Positions 35,901 through 43,937 of a stretch of 64,000 nucleotides of DNA are shown here, piece by piece. The first letter of the stretch is position 1. Each line of letters opens with the position of its first letter. The position numbers were made by a program, and so were the translations under genes. The stretch is from Amphibalanus amphitrite (taxonomy: Eukaryota; Arthropoda; Thecostraca; Balanomorpha; Balanidae). The stretch covers positions 186,001 to 250,000 of the forward strand of contig NW_024881970.1 of assembly GCF_019059575.1 (NCBI RefSeq), in the 5' to 3' direction. Under the pieces are notes generated by a model. The model was not told the origin of the DNA. It did no database searches and saw only the letters and a list, made by a program, of their open reading frames with translations.

Positions 35901-38830
35901 GCAGCCCTGTCACGGTGTAATGAGACCGAACCGCGGCGCATTCCCGACAGTCGACGGGGTGTAACGCAGAACCCCGAATATGACGGTAGGACCAGATTAT
36001 CAGTCACCAGTCCATCAAATGACACGTCAATCCACAGCATGCCATAAACATAAGTATCTTCAGTCCTCCATACACTCGATCATTACGCCGTCGCATTCTT
36101 TACATTCCGTTAGTTCTCAATTATTTGACGATTGACACATCAACAGTCAACACTTATCGGTCTGTGTAAGTATCGGTGCTCGTCCTTGGGCACTCAGCGC
36201 ACACCTGCAGACGCGACCGTCAAACCGCCGGCGATCGGCGCACAATGCAATCCCGACCTACCCCAATTGCTGCGGCCGGACGGCGGCCCTCCGAACGCTT
36301 GCCGCAACAGTCCAATCAAAGACAACTTTCGCGTGGGAGCCGCGCCGCTCCACGTCTCCGGGCGTCCGATCTGCGCCGGTTTCGCCGCCGGCGGTGGGTC
36401 TGTGTTACCAAACGGCAAGGAGTCGCCACGGCCACCGTTTATCGCACACCCACTCGAACATAGAGCCACGCGCCCCAGGGGAGGCGGCGAGGATTCACAC
36501 GGATCCGCGCTGCCGACATACTAAGGTCAGGGTCAGCGGTCGGCGGTCCGCCGGCGACGGGTCGGATGCCTCAACTGAAGACAAATAAAAGCTGTACGCC
36601 CATTGATATGATAAACGTTTACATTTACAAACAATAGGAAATGGTGTAATCAATTAATTATCCATGATAACGGTGATGGTATCAGTAGCAACTGAGCCTC
36701 ACCGTCGCAATAACTGCACATCAATTGCGACCAATCCTTAGCCTCCATGCAATAGACATCCACTGATGACTTTGTTAAGTGGTGACAACTAAATTGCAAA
36801 ACTATTCTATTTTTAAGGCCTGACGACTTAAGCTGCTAAGATTGTTCCACTCTTGAGCACAACAGCGGACTGTCCCTTTAGTTTAGTTACAGTCTGTCCT
36901 GAACGAGGCAGTCTGCGTCGCTCGGCTCCCACCCACCGCGATCCGAGAGGCGGCCGACGGACGGCCGGTAGTCACGGGCGCGCTGCCGCTCGGGAGAAAC
37001 CTGCCGTCCCGTCTCGGTGACGGTGACGGCGATGACGCAACCGGCGCGGCACCAACGCCGGAAGGGTGCTGTCGGCGGACACCCGGGCTGAGCGGACGAT
37101 ATACTCAGTGCGGGGGTGCCGCGTAACCGTGCTGTGGTTTTGACCTCTGAACGATCAGTCCCAATGCGCGATGTCGGACATGGCATGGCATGCAGGACTG
37201 GCCAGCGATAATTTTACCGGCGTGTACTTCAATGGCGTGTACTTATCTGTGTGCTCGTCGATCGTTCACGTAATCTGTCACAAGATACCGTTTATCGCAC
37301 ATCTACAACGTCACAAGATACCCACATACACCAGTTAACTATAGTTGATCGTCCTCTAGCGTGGCTTCACAATCTACACCGCACACCTTACAAGATTCGC
37401 TTTCTTTGACCCTAAAATAAAGTCACCATTGCTTCAATAGAACATGACGTGTCACCAATGAGAGCGAGAGCTTACCAGCGCTCTCGACCGGTAGAAGCTC
37501 AGAGCGTGCAACTCCCGGTGGAGAGAATTACAAAACGTGCAACTCCCTGTGGAGAAAAGTACAAAATGTGCAACTCCCGTCGCGTTCAATTTCGCCGCCA
37601 ACCGATAGCCACAGCGTCCACCGACCAGAAACCGGCGTAATCGTACTGCGTAGGCGGAAGTTAGTCTAATGAAACAAAACCATGCTCACGACCAAAGTGG
37701 TTACTGAAATAGACGGCGACCGTCCGGTCCCCGAGACACAGTCACTGATGGCGTCAGATGTAATGAGCGGCGACCGCCGGAGATGACGGGTGTCTGTAGC
37801 TGGCCACATGGCCGGACAGTTTCGCCGGAGAAAGTCTGACCCTCCGTACCCGCGCAGAATCGGTTACAACATTCACTATAACTGGAGGTCGTTAGAAATA
37901 AGCCCTGACAATAACCAACTAACCACCCCTCATCTCTTCCGGGGCTATAAGACATCGTGTCATCAGCGATGCAATGATCAGTTTCAATTGGTGTTCTATT
38001 AGAAGGGCAGCTCTGATGTAATTCTCATAACAAATCCCACATGAGCGACACAGCGATATAAACGTGTATCTCATTACCCAAGACGCAATAACTGCTGGGC
38101 GGTTAATGTGCTGTTTCCTTCAGTGACGACCCTAGCCTCACCTGAGCGGAAGAACCGCAGGTGAGGCAGTCTCAGAAGAGCTCAGCTACGACCTTACAGG
38201 AGCTCAGCGCGGATCACGGCGTAAAAACCCGTGTCCGGTGGTGGCCAAACGGAACCCGTGGCGCAGCCAGAATAGATACTTAATGGCTACACAACGGCGG
38301 AAGGACCTCCGTCGTATTTTTTGCATTAGGAGATCTTACTTGCGCAAGTAGAGTAAGCTACAAAGCTGCCCTGCCCGTGTTCTAAAAGTAGCTTCACCGT
38401 CAGTGTCAATTCACTCTTGGATCATATGCATGGTTGGGTTTGGCACACTTCTTACACATTTTCACATCTATGATGTTACCCCTTTTCACCCCTACCATCT
38501 CCCCACAAAAATCGTACCCCACATCTGATCGATTTCGGACTCCAGTAGCGCCAGTTCTCGTCTCACCCATAGTTCCCTTCCAGCAAGTCCCGTCCCTCAC
38601 TCGCCCTGTCTCAAATCCTGCCTCCCCCTGTCTCACCTGTGCCGCGGGCCATCTGTTCGAGCAGCGCCCGGTCACGGTACTGCCAGACGCGCCACCCGAA
38701 CAGCGCCAGGTTTGTGCCCGCGTACAGCGCCGTGAACGCCAGAAAACTGGCAGCGTTCCTCAGATAACCGGCGCGCAGGAACCGCGGACGGCGGACGCGC
38801 AGGCGAGACCGGCACGGAGCTGCCTTCAGC
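2833..38830 (-). CDS. NOX5: NOX gene B: NADPH oxidase 5-like, last ten exons (N-terminal exons not found)
   Basis: Join on the minus strand: 38830-38637, 34704-34516, 33727-33555, 22828-22640, 16615-16483, 5175-4529, 4301-4177, 3823-3739, 3454-3248, 2964-2833. All junctions are GT/AG and all phases close, giving 690 residues and a stop. The protein moves electrons from cytosolic NADPH through FAD and two hemes to O2 on the far side of the membrane. Visible landmarks: CLNFDC, heme histidines at about 105/119 and 191/204, FAD motif HPFT (~281), NADPH motifs DGPYG (~512), GGGIGVTPF (~532) and CGPPALG (~665), and a C-terminal Phe. VDFVWVNRDMRSFEWF and the TCPSC-like HRPCPHC region resemble NOX5 rather than NOX1-4 or DUOX. 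The exon at 38637-38830 opens with an acceptor and a split codon, so more exons lie upstream; the four EF-hands expected of NOX5 were not found up to 64000. Introns hold a MITE and a 9-kb retroelement. Confidence 0.93.
3248..3454 (-). CDS. NOX5: NOX gene B exon: NADPH lobe
   Basis: 207 nt, phase 0 at both ends; acceptor tttag|GTGGAC, donor AAG|GTCAGT. Encodes VDFVWVNRDMRSFEWFLELL and, at the end, QGRPDWDK. Compared with vertebrate NOX5 the segment between these motifs is short. Confidence 0.95.
3739..3823 (-). CDS. NOX5: NOX gene B small exon: Cys-pair linker
   Basis: 85 nt, too short to stand out by length alone; acceptor tttcag|GTATAAC, donor AAAAAG|GTACGG. Encodes YNAAHRPCPHCLVPTCLEMP and KLKK. 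The CxxC matches the TCPSC segment of NOX5, and it joins in phase to MDR on one side and VDFVWV on the other. Confidence 0.9.
4177..4301 (-). CDS. NOX5: NOX gene B exon: first NADPH-binding motifs
   Basis: 125 nt; acceptor ccggcag|ATAATC, donor ACCG|GTCAGT. Encodes ILDGPYGAPSTSVFHAQHA and VLVGGGIGVTPFASVL, the pyrophosphate-binding NADPH loop. Confidence 0.95.
4529..5175 (-). CDS. NOX5: NOX gene B large exon: end of FAD domain plus a long basic insert
   Basis: 647 nt; acceptor tttcag|ACCAGA, donor AAG|GTGGGT. Begins QITFHVRAVGEWTRSL (FAD lobe), then about 180 residues of low-complexity, Ala/Pro/Gly-rich insert with three 9-residue repeats rich in K, R and E, and ends KLSWK just before DGPYG. 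Known NOX5 proteins carry a shorter basic insert here, linked to phosphoinositide binding and phosphorylation; this one is unusually long. The insert has no stop and phases fit on both sides, so it is treated as coding. Confidence 0.88.
4656..4736 (-). repeat. three in-frame 27-bp repeats inside the large NOX exon
   Basis: Units 4656-4682, 4683-4709 and 4710-4736 encode SAKRREAEG, PAKRREAEG and SAKRIEAEG in reading order. The length is a multiple of three, so copy changes keep the frame. Confidence 0.9.
5176..5768. other. Intron sequence, no gene recognised
   Basis: Left part of the 11.3-kb intron. An 85-codon minus-strand open frame (5256-5513, near its start SEVESMLIRHGHLDAVVD) looks faintly protein-like, perhaps a transposase scrap, but has no recognisable domain. 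5520-5760 is AT-rich. Confidence 0.5.
5769..6715. mobile_element. TTAA-flanked MITE, piggyBac type
   Basis: TTAA at 5769-5772 and 6712-6715 bound inverted ends CCCTCGCCC / GGGCGAGGG, the target-site and CCC-start pattern of piggyBac elements. A second inverted block just inside both ends (GCCCATG[T/C]AGGG, TTGGTGC[A/G]AC) contains a poly-G/poly-C hairpin. The interior has two copies of a gaccgggtca...ggtcacgga...tgacgtcac block (about 5920-5955 and 6107-6142). No transposase frame is seen, so it is non-autonomous. Confidence 0.75.
6716..7295. other. Intron sequence, no feature recognised
   Basis: Between the MITE and the 9-kb element. No coding match; moderately CG-rich from about 6890 to 7060. 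Confidence 0.5.
7304..7331. promoter_or_regulatory. palindrome near the A1 terminus (10-bp arms, 8-bp spacer)
   Basis: CCGGTTATAT (7304-7313) and ATATAACCGG (7322-7331) around ataacaag, three bases inside the AAATA edge. The same palindrome occurs in A2 at 15593-15620. The arm and spacer sizes resemble tyrosine-recombinase sites, but the function is inferred only. Confidence 0.6.
7476..7560 (+). promoter_or_regulatory. candidate RNA polymerase II promoter in A1
   Basis: ATTGG (inverted CCAAT), GTCACGTGAC and TATATG at 7519-7524 stand in promoter order, with an initiator-like TCACTCT at 7530. A start near 7545-7550 would leave about 50 bases of A in the RNA. Confidence 0.45.
7983..8450 (+). 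repeat. interior repeat family R, copy 1 with internal duplication
   Basis: Starts gaacgccggac...tacactcagtgcgagtg and continues cctggccggcg...ggtggccac. The second part (8079-8237) is repeated at 8263-8427 with few changes. The unit includes gttgaactgtggttcccata, caggtgaacggttactggcg and a tail gagctgctgg...gagcg. It is unlike any RNA family I know. Confidence 0.7.
9985..10054. repeat. poly-G run followed by a hAT-like terminal motif
   Basis: A run of about 12 G, then CAGTGGCGTAGCTAGGGG at 10037-10054, a sequence typical of hAT transposon ends. No matching opposite end was found nearby. Confidence 0.35.
10110..10860. repeat. degenerate ~30-bp minisatellite
   Basis: Recurrent gccccacaccggtgcctctgag-type units, about 20-25 diverged copies. 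No coding sense seen. Confidence 0.7.
10861..12054. other. interior of the 9-kb element, no gene recognised
   Basis: Contains a poly-G run near 11234-11247 preceded by ctcaagttggggg, which also occurs at about 9980. Otherwise AT- and GT-rich sequence with no recognisable protein. Confidence 0.4.
12055..12380 (+). repeat. interior repeat family R, copy 2
   Basis: Same order of blocks as copy 1: cgctggac...ccacactctgtatgggtg, cctggccgggt, gtagagttgtcc, ggttcccatgcaggtaaacg, ctactggcataagg, then cggagcg. A tail block (ggtgcttcactgatcaac) recurs at about 12546. Confidence 0.7.
12670..12985 (+). repeat. interior repeat family R, copy 3
   Basis: cgctggacattggc...tacactccggttgag, cctggccggctt, ggttcccatacaggacaac, tactggcgtaagg and gaggtgagctg align with copies 1 and 2 over about 300 bp with clear divergence. 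Confidence 0.7.
13510..14130. repeat. ~48-bp minisatellite, about 13 copies
   Basis: Units built on gcagctcgctagtctgcccg, gggtgtccccttctac and aacggcctcgg recur every 47-50 bp, increasingly diverged to the right. Another partial copy follows at about 14576-14690. Confidence 0.85.
14428..14549. repeat. AAT/AAC trinucleotide microsatellite
   Basis: About 120 bp of interleaved aataat and aacaat units between two minisatellite blocks. Confidence 0.95.
14691..14880. repeat. diverged copy of 14115-14310
   Basis: gtggctgccgc[t/c]aggacgcc, gcgggcgtcatt[a/c]cggcggctt, caaagtttt and catggtcg occur in the same order in both stretches, so the minisatellite and its right flank were duplicated. Confidence 0.6.
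15337..15589 (+). repeat. split direct repeat B1
   Basis: 253 bp matching B2 at 16055-16307, from TGGGTGGTGACACC to GCGGAAAATA. Confidence 0.9.
15585..15888 (+). repeat. split direct repeat A2
   Basis: Second copy of A1, overlapping B1 by AAATA (15585-15589). No difference from A1 was noticed on reading. Confidence 0.9.
15943..15948 (+). terminator. candidate polyadenylation signal between A2 and B2
   Basis: AATAAA in the 166-bp spacer, followed by T- and GT-rich sequence. An RNA from A1 would end here with a second copy of the A 3' part, but without B2. Confidence 0.4.
16055..16307 (+). repeat. split direct repeat B2
   Basis: Second copy of B1, ending in GCGGAAAATA. To its right is unrelated gtaatatag sequence, so this is read as the right end of the element. 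Confidence 0.9.
16483..16615 (-). CDS. NOX5: NOX gene B exon: start of FAD-binding domain
   Basis: 133 nt; acceptor ttcacag|GTGGTG, donor GAAG|GTGAGA. Encodes VVRLTVSRPPDFVFRPGDF and AKYEWHPFTISSSPE; HPFT is the flavin-binding signature of the ferredoxin-reductase fold. It lies only 175 bp from the right end of the 9-kb element. Confidence 0.95.
16616..22439. other. NOX gene B intron, no gene recognised
   Basis: 6-kb intron. 17126-17133 and 17145-17152 are two TGACGTCA (CRE-type) palindromes 19 bp apart. 18100-18900 is AT-rich. Short stretches at 17600 and 21340 (ggtgttggagacag, ttggagacagcg) resemble each other weakly and may be old retroelement debris. Confidence 0.5.
19892..20250. repeat. 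177-bp tandem duplication
   Basis: gcacggattttg...tagcgcagt[g/a]tgaaaaaatagg...gtcgctatactacg recurs 177 bp later with about 15-20% difference, and a third fragment (ttcgctatactacggc) lies near 20310. It looks like a small satellite block. Confidence 0.8.
22440..22640 (-). repeat. minisatellite made of the NOX exon 3' end and its splice donor
   Basis: The exon ends CTGCTGCCGAGCGAG|GTCAGT at 22640. Further into the intron, similar exon-end plus donor modules recur ending at about 22600 (|GTCATT), 22560 (|GTCAGT), 22507 (|GTTATT) and 22467 (|GTCAGG), joined by acaggtcacaggtcac. Confidence 0.75.
22640..22828 (-). CDS. NOX5: NOX gene B exon: helices 5-6, second heme histidine pair
   Basis: 189 nt, phase 0 at both ends; acceptor ggacag|ATATTC, donor GAG|GTCAGT. 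Encodes IFYWTHLLS...ILHSPNFWKWFLVPG with histidines 13 apart and ends TLLPSE. Its 3' end is the seed of a donor-site minisatellite just downstream. Confidence 0.94.
22829..33554. other. NOX gene B 10.7-kb intron, no gene recognised
   Basis: Contains CG-rich patches (about 23200-23400, 24400-24600, 25080-25310, 29030-29300, 29900-30060, 30340-30720) and poly-G runs at about 25321-25337 and 30079-30096. Also gggtg repeats near 26390, a degenerate GGAT/GATG tract at 26430-26570 and a GGC/GTGGCA triplet tract at 31890-31950. Long open frames here follow the CG-rich composition and match nothing I know. Confidence 0.5.
33555..33727 (-). CDS. NOX5: NOX gene B exon: loop and helix 4
   Basis: 173 nt; acceptor ggcag|TGAAC, donor GAG|GTGAGT. 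Encodes GIGWFAGSANITGLALL followed by a hydrophobic helix and RKSGYFE, matching the NOX5 segment before the helix-5 FYWTH motif. Confidence 0.94.
34516..34704 (-). CDS. NOX5: NOX gene B exon: helices 2-3, CLNFDC motif, first heme histidine pair
   Basis: 189 nt; acceptor ccggcag|GTTTCTG, donor TTTG|GTGAGT. Begins FCLNFDCAMVLVLVLRRMLTW and contains LHKMAGWSVYILSAAHTLFH with histidines 14 apart. Its first 25 bases and acceptor are the seed of the tandem array at 34680-35060. Confidence 0.95.
34680..35060 (-). repeat. 70-bp tandem array made of a NOX splice acceptor plus exon start
   Basis: Units of 70-71 bp start at 34680, 34750, 34820, 34891 and 34962, then a decayed sixth. On the minus strand each carries ccccggcag|GTTTCTGTCTG, that is an acceptor and the first 25 coding bases (FCLNFDC or FCLNFNC). 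The unit nearest the exon is the functional one. 70 is not a multiple of three, so use of an upstream copy would break the frame. Confidence 0.9.
35061..38636. other. NOX gene B intron, no gene recognised
   Basis: 3.6 kb. Three copies of a 31-32-bp unit (gtgcaactccc[g/t]gtggaga) lie at 37503-37580. No coding exon recognised. Confidence 0.5.
38637..38830 (-). CDS. NOX5: NOX gene B exon: basic segment and helix 1
   Basis: 194 nt; acceptor ccacag|GCTGAAG, donor ACAG|GTGAGA. A basic run (RSRLRVRRPRFLR) leads into a hydrophobic helix (FLAFTALYAGTNLALF) and ends MARGT with a split Gly, as in NOX5 just before CLNFDC. Confidence 0.9.
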
Positions 38831-41800
38831 CTGTGGAAGGGGGAGAGTGGGTCAGATGAGGTAAAAGTAGTTACAAGGCAGTTGAGACTGGTGTCAAACG
38901 TTCTAAGCATGGCTGAAGTTGAGAGGCATGAAATAGAAACATAGCAAGCCAGACAAGCTTCAGCAAGGATGAGAGAGATCAGATGAGGTAGAAACAAAGG
39001 GCAGCCGGAGCTGGCATCCAGCAGTCTTCAGCACGTATAGGAGAAGGGAAGGGAAAGGTCAGAGTGAGAGTTATTTGCTGTCAGTGATGGACTATTGATG
39101 ACGCTTGATGTCTGACTAGAATACTTAGTAGAAACAAACGGATGACTACTGACCAGGTGCTATCATTTTTACTACCATGGCGTTAAGAGGGTGCCTCCTG
39201 ACTGTTGTTGACGACGGCTGCTTGTTTGCCGGTGCCTTCTGGTCGTAACTCGATGCTTGTCCACTTCTTTGTCCCGGGTAAAGCCCTTACTAGCCACCCA
39301 GTGCATACATGAAGGCTGGAGGTGAATGAGTGACCGGCTAAGAGTGTTGTGTGTTTATGCCCGGAGAAGCAGGCGACGACAGCGTCTGAACTCGACTCGC
39401 CGTCCTAAACAGTTCTAACGGATCAACAAGAGCAGAAGCAGTTTAAATAAAGGAGTCACTTAGAGCTGGCTGGTATGGACGTCGGACATTGCCATCAGAG
39501 CCGGCCCCGACTCAAGCAAGGTGGCGCCTGCTGAGCACTACCACCGTTAAATGCAACAAAGTCGGTCAAGTACCGGGCAGGCAGAGGAGCAAACACTCAA
39601 AGTCCCACGAAGGGTCGGTAGAAGCCGTATCGGACTCAGAGAAGTATGCACTGTGTAGAGGTTCGGTCAACCATGTTGCAATGCAACCGGATTCTGAGCC
39701 CGTGAGGCAGGAGCACGTCATATGCCACCAACCATCAATTAACAAAGACAGCATCCTGGCAAAGGCAAGGGACGAAAATCAACCGTAGCGGTGACACATC
39801 AGGGACATAGCCACACTCGCTGCTTCCCTTCCTCGCCACTCTCTGTTATCACGTCTTATCACTGTTATCACTTCCATCCCTAAGAACAAGAAACAGGACC
39901 GTGTCACCACCTCTGAAACACGAGTTGAAACCTTGTCACCACCCCCAAAGTACGTGCTGACACCATGTCAACACCCCAAAGCGCGTGCTGACACCGTGTC
40001 ACCGACAACTGCTGCCTGTCCTCTCTCAGTCCCGCCAGCCCACAAACACGGCAGTTTGTTCCGGCGGCTGAACCACTCGCTGCAATGCAATGTTCCAGAG
40101 CTAACCTCTACCTCTGCTACCCGGTGTGAAACCCACACCCGGGCGCGGGTCGTGCGAGGCTGAACCGAGCACAGGTCGTGTCAGACGGCTGTCGCCCGGT
40201 GCGGCGAGCACACGGCCGGTGACAGGGTCGGTTCCGGGGTCATTTGCGGCACCGCGTGTTCGAAAGGCGACTCGGAAGTGATACCCTTGATGTGAGAGTG
40301 AAGCAACATGCTCTGGCTGATAAAAATAATATAATTAATACAGCAAAATGAACAGGAACGAGTCACGACATAGGCACTGTCACATGATACACATGTTAAG
40401 GCTGAACAAAACAAAACATTAAGAGCGGGCCCTAAAAATGATAAAAGTAAGCACAAAATGCGAGCAACTCTATCAGCTGAACTTATTACCGATTATAAAT
40501 CATGATTCATGTGCTTCGCACACCGATCAAATATGTGGAGTTAAATTTAAACATGCGGGATATTGTCCATTGTGTTCTTTCATCCACACTGGCGTTCCAT
40601 GAAATGATCCATTGCCACAATCGATTGGGAAATGTTGATTTTGCGCAAATGCCGCACAATGCCCATTACGCTCCACAGCGCCCGCCCGCTGACGTCAGGC
40701 CCCGTCTCGTCTGGTCCGTCTGCAGCAGCCCGGTAAGGTGCGCGACAGGGACGGTTGATGGCCTCCACGGAACAATGCGCCATGTGGCCGGGATGGTGCG
40801 TTACGCCACCAGTTTGTCTCTGCTCTGGGCTAACCCGCCGCGGCCGGCGCGCCAGCCAGCCGACCGTGTGATGTGTCTGTGTCCGTTCTAGGAGAGGCGT
40901 CAGGGTCTGACGCACAAACTACAGGATGGATCGACTGCCGAAATCCTGGGATAGACAGAGGAAGACGGATGTGGTCTAGGGATTGACGAAGATCTACTAT
41001 ACCTGTGGATTGCTGCCATCTGTAGAGGCAGACGGAAGTGGACGGCAAGAGAAAATGAATCATTCGATATCGGCTGCTGCTACATCTACAGTCCACCAAC
41101 CCCCCCCCCGTCCACTGCTCTCTGCACAGTTGCACCATCAGCAGTCAACACTGCCGCCACGGTGTAACGTTTTGGACATCTGACGCGGCTCGGTCGGCAC
41201 CGTGAAACAGTACACCCCGCCGGGGCGGCTCCGGTGTCCCCCCTACAGAGACGACCGGTGACTGACCTGTTTCGGCGCACCCTTCCCTCCCACTAGACTA
41301 CAGATCCAGCATAAGCCGGTAGCCCACAGCGGCAGAGGAGCATATAGTAGGTAGATCACGATTATATAAGGATCACGATGCGGAATGACTGACAGGGGTG
41401 TCGAAGCGATGTCATCCAGTTGTAGATCTCCTCTTACACGCATTACATACCACAGAAGGTCGCCTCTCACTTCATTCTGCGCGCGCAAAACGAGCGACTA
41501 TTGCGATGGACCAGCTGTCACTAGGAACCCTCTCTCCGCGCACCAGCAGTGCATGGGAGACGCTGGCAGATAAAGGGCCCGTTCCGTGTTCCTAAAGCCT
41601 CTAGCACAGGTTCTTACATGAGCGCCGACAGGGACTTACCATGCGTGAATGCAACGTTCATCCCGCGTGCCGATGGACGATTAAGAAAGAGACCTTGGAT
41701 CAGAACCAAGCATCTGAGAATCAGCACGAGCAGCTTCCGCGCTATCTGAAAAAGTTGTGGCATCTCACACAGCCTCGTGCGAAGATTCCTGAGGTGTCCG

Positions 41801-43460
41801 CAGCCGGATAAGGTCTCATCTTCTGACGTCAGGAAGGTGGGTGGCATTGGAAGGCCATCCAGATTTGCGGAGTCCAGTCACAGGTTTTGGGTGTGACTGC
41901 ATGACGAGATGACGGGACAGAAGTCACTGATTTCAATCCTGCGGGATGGTGGCAACGTCAGAAATGTGAGAGATGATTCCCGCATGACGGAGAGGCGGCA
42001 GGTTATTGGCGTCGAGTGGCATATATGTACATACGCACACATATAAATGACGCTTTACGGCATCGGCTGCGCAAAATAGCGAGGCATGCAGAACATATCA
42101 GATGATAATGCAAACGGCTTACATCAACCCCAGCATGATGAAGGGTGGACATACATTGCTATTTTCCGGATAAAATGTTGTCTCAAACCACATCACAGAA
42201 GCGAAGAAGATATGAGTCAGGAGCTATTATTGCCCCAAGAAAGGGGAGCTGTTCGCCACTGCGGTTCACGGACTGATAGGCGCTCTCCAAAAACGGACCG
42301 GGGCGCCGCCTATTCGTGATTCACGGACCAGAAACCCGCAGTCAGCTCTCAAGAACGACAACGCCCTAGGACTTTGGCGTGCCTTGAATGTGCCGTATTA
42401 GTAAAACTAGCTCACCGTCTGACTCAATCTGAGCACAGACACACGAGCACCGACTCGGCATTCTAGAGAGGTTTTGATAACACCAACAAAGGCTGCTGGA
42501 AAGCTGTACCAGAAAGCTTGATTCTTTACTTTATATGCCTCTTTCAAATTACCAAAAGACGCGAACCAGTTTGTCTTGTGCTTATTTGCTTCGGTATAAT
42601 ATGAAAGCACCCAGACCCAGAATGCACCCAGAATGAGAAAGAATTTCTGACTTATACGTAACACCAAACAAACTAGATCGACAGGTCTAGTTGGCCTGAC
42701 GAACTCTGTTAATTATCTGACTCGCTATGAGCCAGAGCATTGAGTAATCAACGGTGACGAGAATTGTTCGTGTAACGTGCCCTCCGGTAGCAGCGACACC
42801 CACGGGTGTGGGCGGTGGCATGGGCCCTGGCGGTCAGTGCCGACACCGCGCCCCATATTCGGACCAGCAATGACGAAACTCTTCAGAACGCGGCGGGGAG
42901 ACACGGAGCAATGGGGCGAGGGGGGACGGCCCCCTCACAGGGTAATAAGGCTCTCCGTGACAAGGGTCAATCGGAGGGGACGAGAGGCGTCATACCGATA
43001 TATTCACGCTGATCACGAAGTCGCTAGAGGGTCATCAGTGCTCTAAATTCCAATCAATTCAGAAGACACCCAAATCACCTTGGCTGTAATGATCAGCACA
43101 GTTTGCTTGGAAAATCATGGTCATGACTTTCATGCATGCCTCAGTCACTTTCTCAAACAAACACAAATGCTAAACCTTCCCCTCGGACCGAAATATCCCC
43201 CTGGCACAGATCTACCAATGCAGATTGAGGCTGCGTCTCCCTGTCCCCGGACGAACGACCCTCGGCGGGACCTTGCCTTCCCTCTCAGAACCGGTTCTGG
43301 CAACCCGGTCACGGTGCGGGCCATGAAGAGTCGTGCCGTCCCGTTTCCAGATGCACAGTGGCTACTGACCAGACACGCGCCCCTCTTAGCTCCATACAGC
43401 TCGCAAGGTTCGTCCGAGCCAACTGTCATCACTGACGACCGCTATTGTTTGACTGGTGAA
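38831..43460. other. sequence upstream of the visible NOX gene B exons, no gene recognised
   Basis: Searched on the minus strand for EF-hand loops (DxDGxG pattern) expected of the NOX5 N-terminus; none was convincing. A poly-C run lies at 41100-41108. Confidence 0.45.
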
Positions 43461-43744
43461 TAGGGTGTCTCGAAAAATAAAGTTGACATGCCTATAGCCC
43501 AAAGCATTTGCAATCGAGTCTGCTGGTTTCGAAAATCGCAATTAAAAAATTATGAGCCATTGTCTTCAACAAGCGCAGTCGCGATTTCCTAGAGCTTGCA
43601 CCTACTTTTCGGGCGTTGCAGTCTCCATTGGTTTTGCTTGGTGTTAGTGGCACTAATAATACGGTGGTTTTCACGAAAGTCTCAGGCAGAGTTCGTGGGT
43701 GAAGAGTTTAAGCGTAGTTTCAGGTCGGTAGTTAATTGACTTTC

Positions 43745-43923
43745 TGTAATATAAAATATAAATAGAATATAAAAGACGGTTAACTTTCTCCAAAAACCGA
43801 CTGTCTTTATTCTCCCCAAATCTGCACATCAAATTTTCCATCAGCGTGTTTTTGCGCGAGATAAAATTACTATGCGTTCCGTCAATTACATAAAATACAA
43901 ATAGAGTGAGGCACCATCAAACA
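43745..43923 (-). repeat. 3' LTR
   Basis: 179 bp, same sequence as the 5' LTR. On the minus strand it starts TGTTTGATGG and ends TATATTACA, with AATAAA at 43805-43810. Confidence 0.95.
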
Positions 43924-43935
43924 CCACCCCCTGAC
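43924..43935 (-). promoter_or_regulatory. polypurine tract
   Basis: Minus-strand CAGGGGGTGG ends directly at the 3' LTR, where plus-strand DNA priming should start. Confidence 0.7.
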
Positions 43936-43937
43936 CT

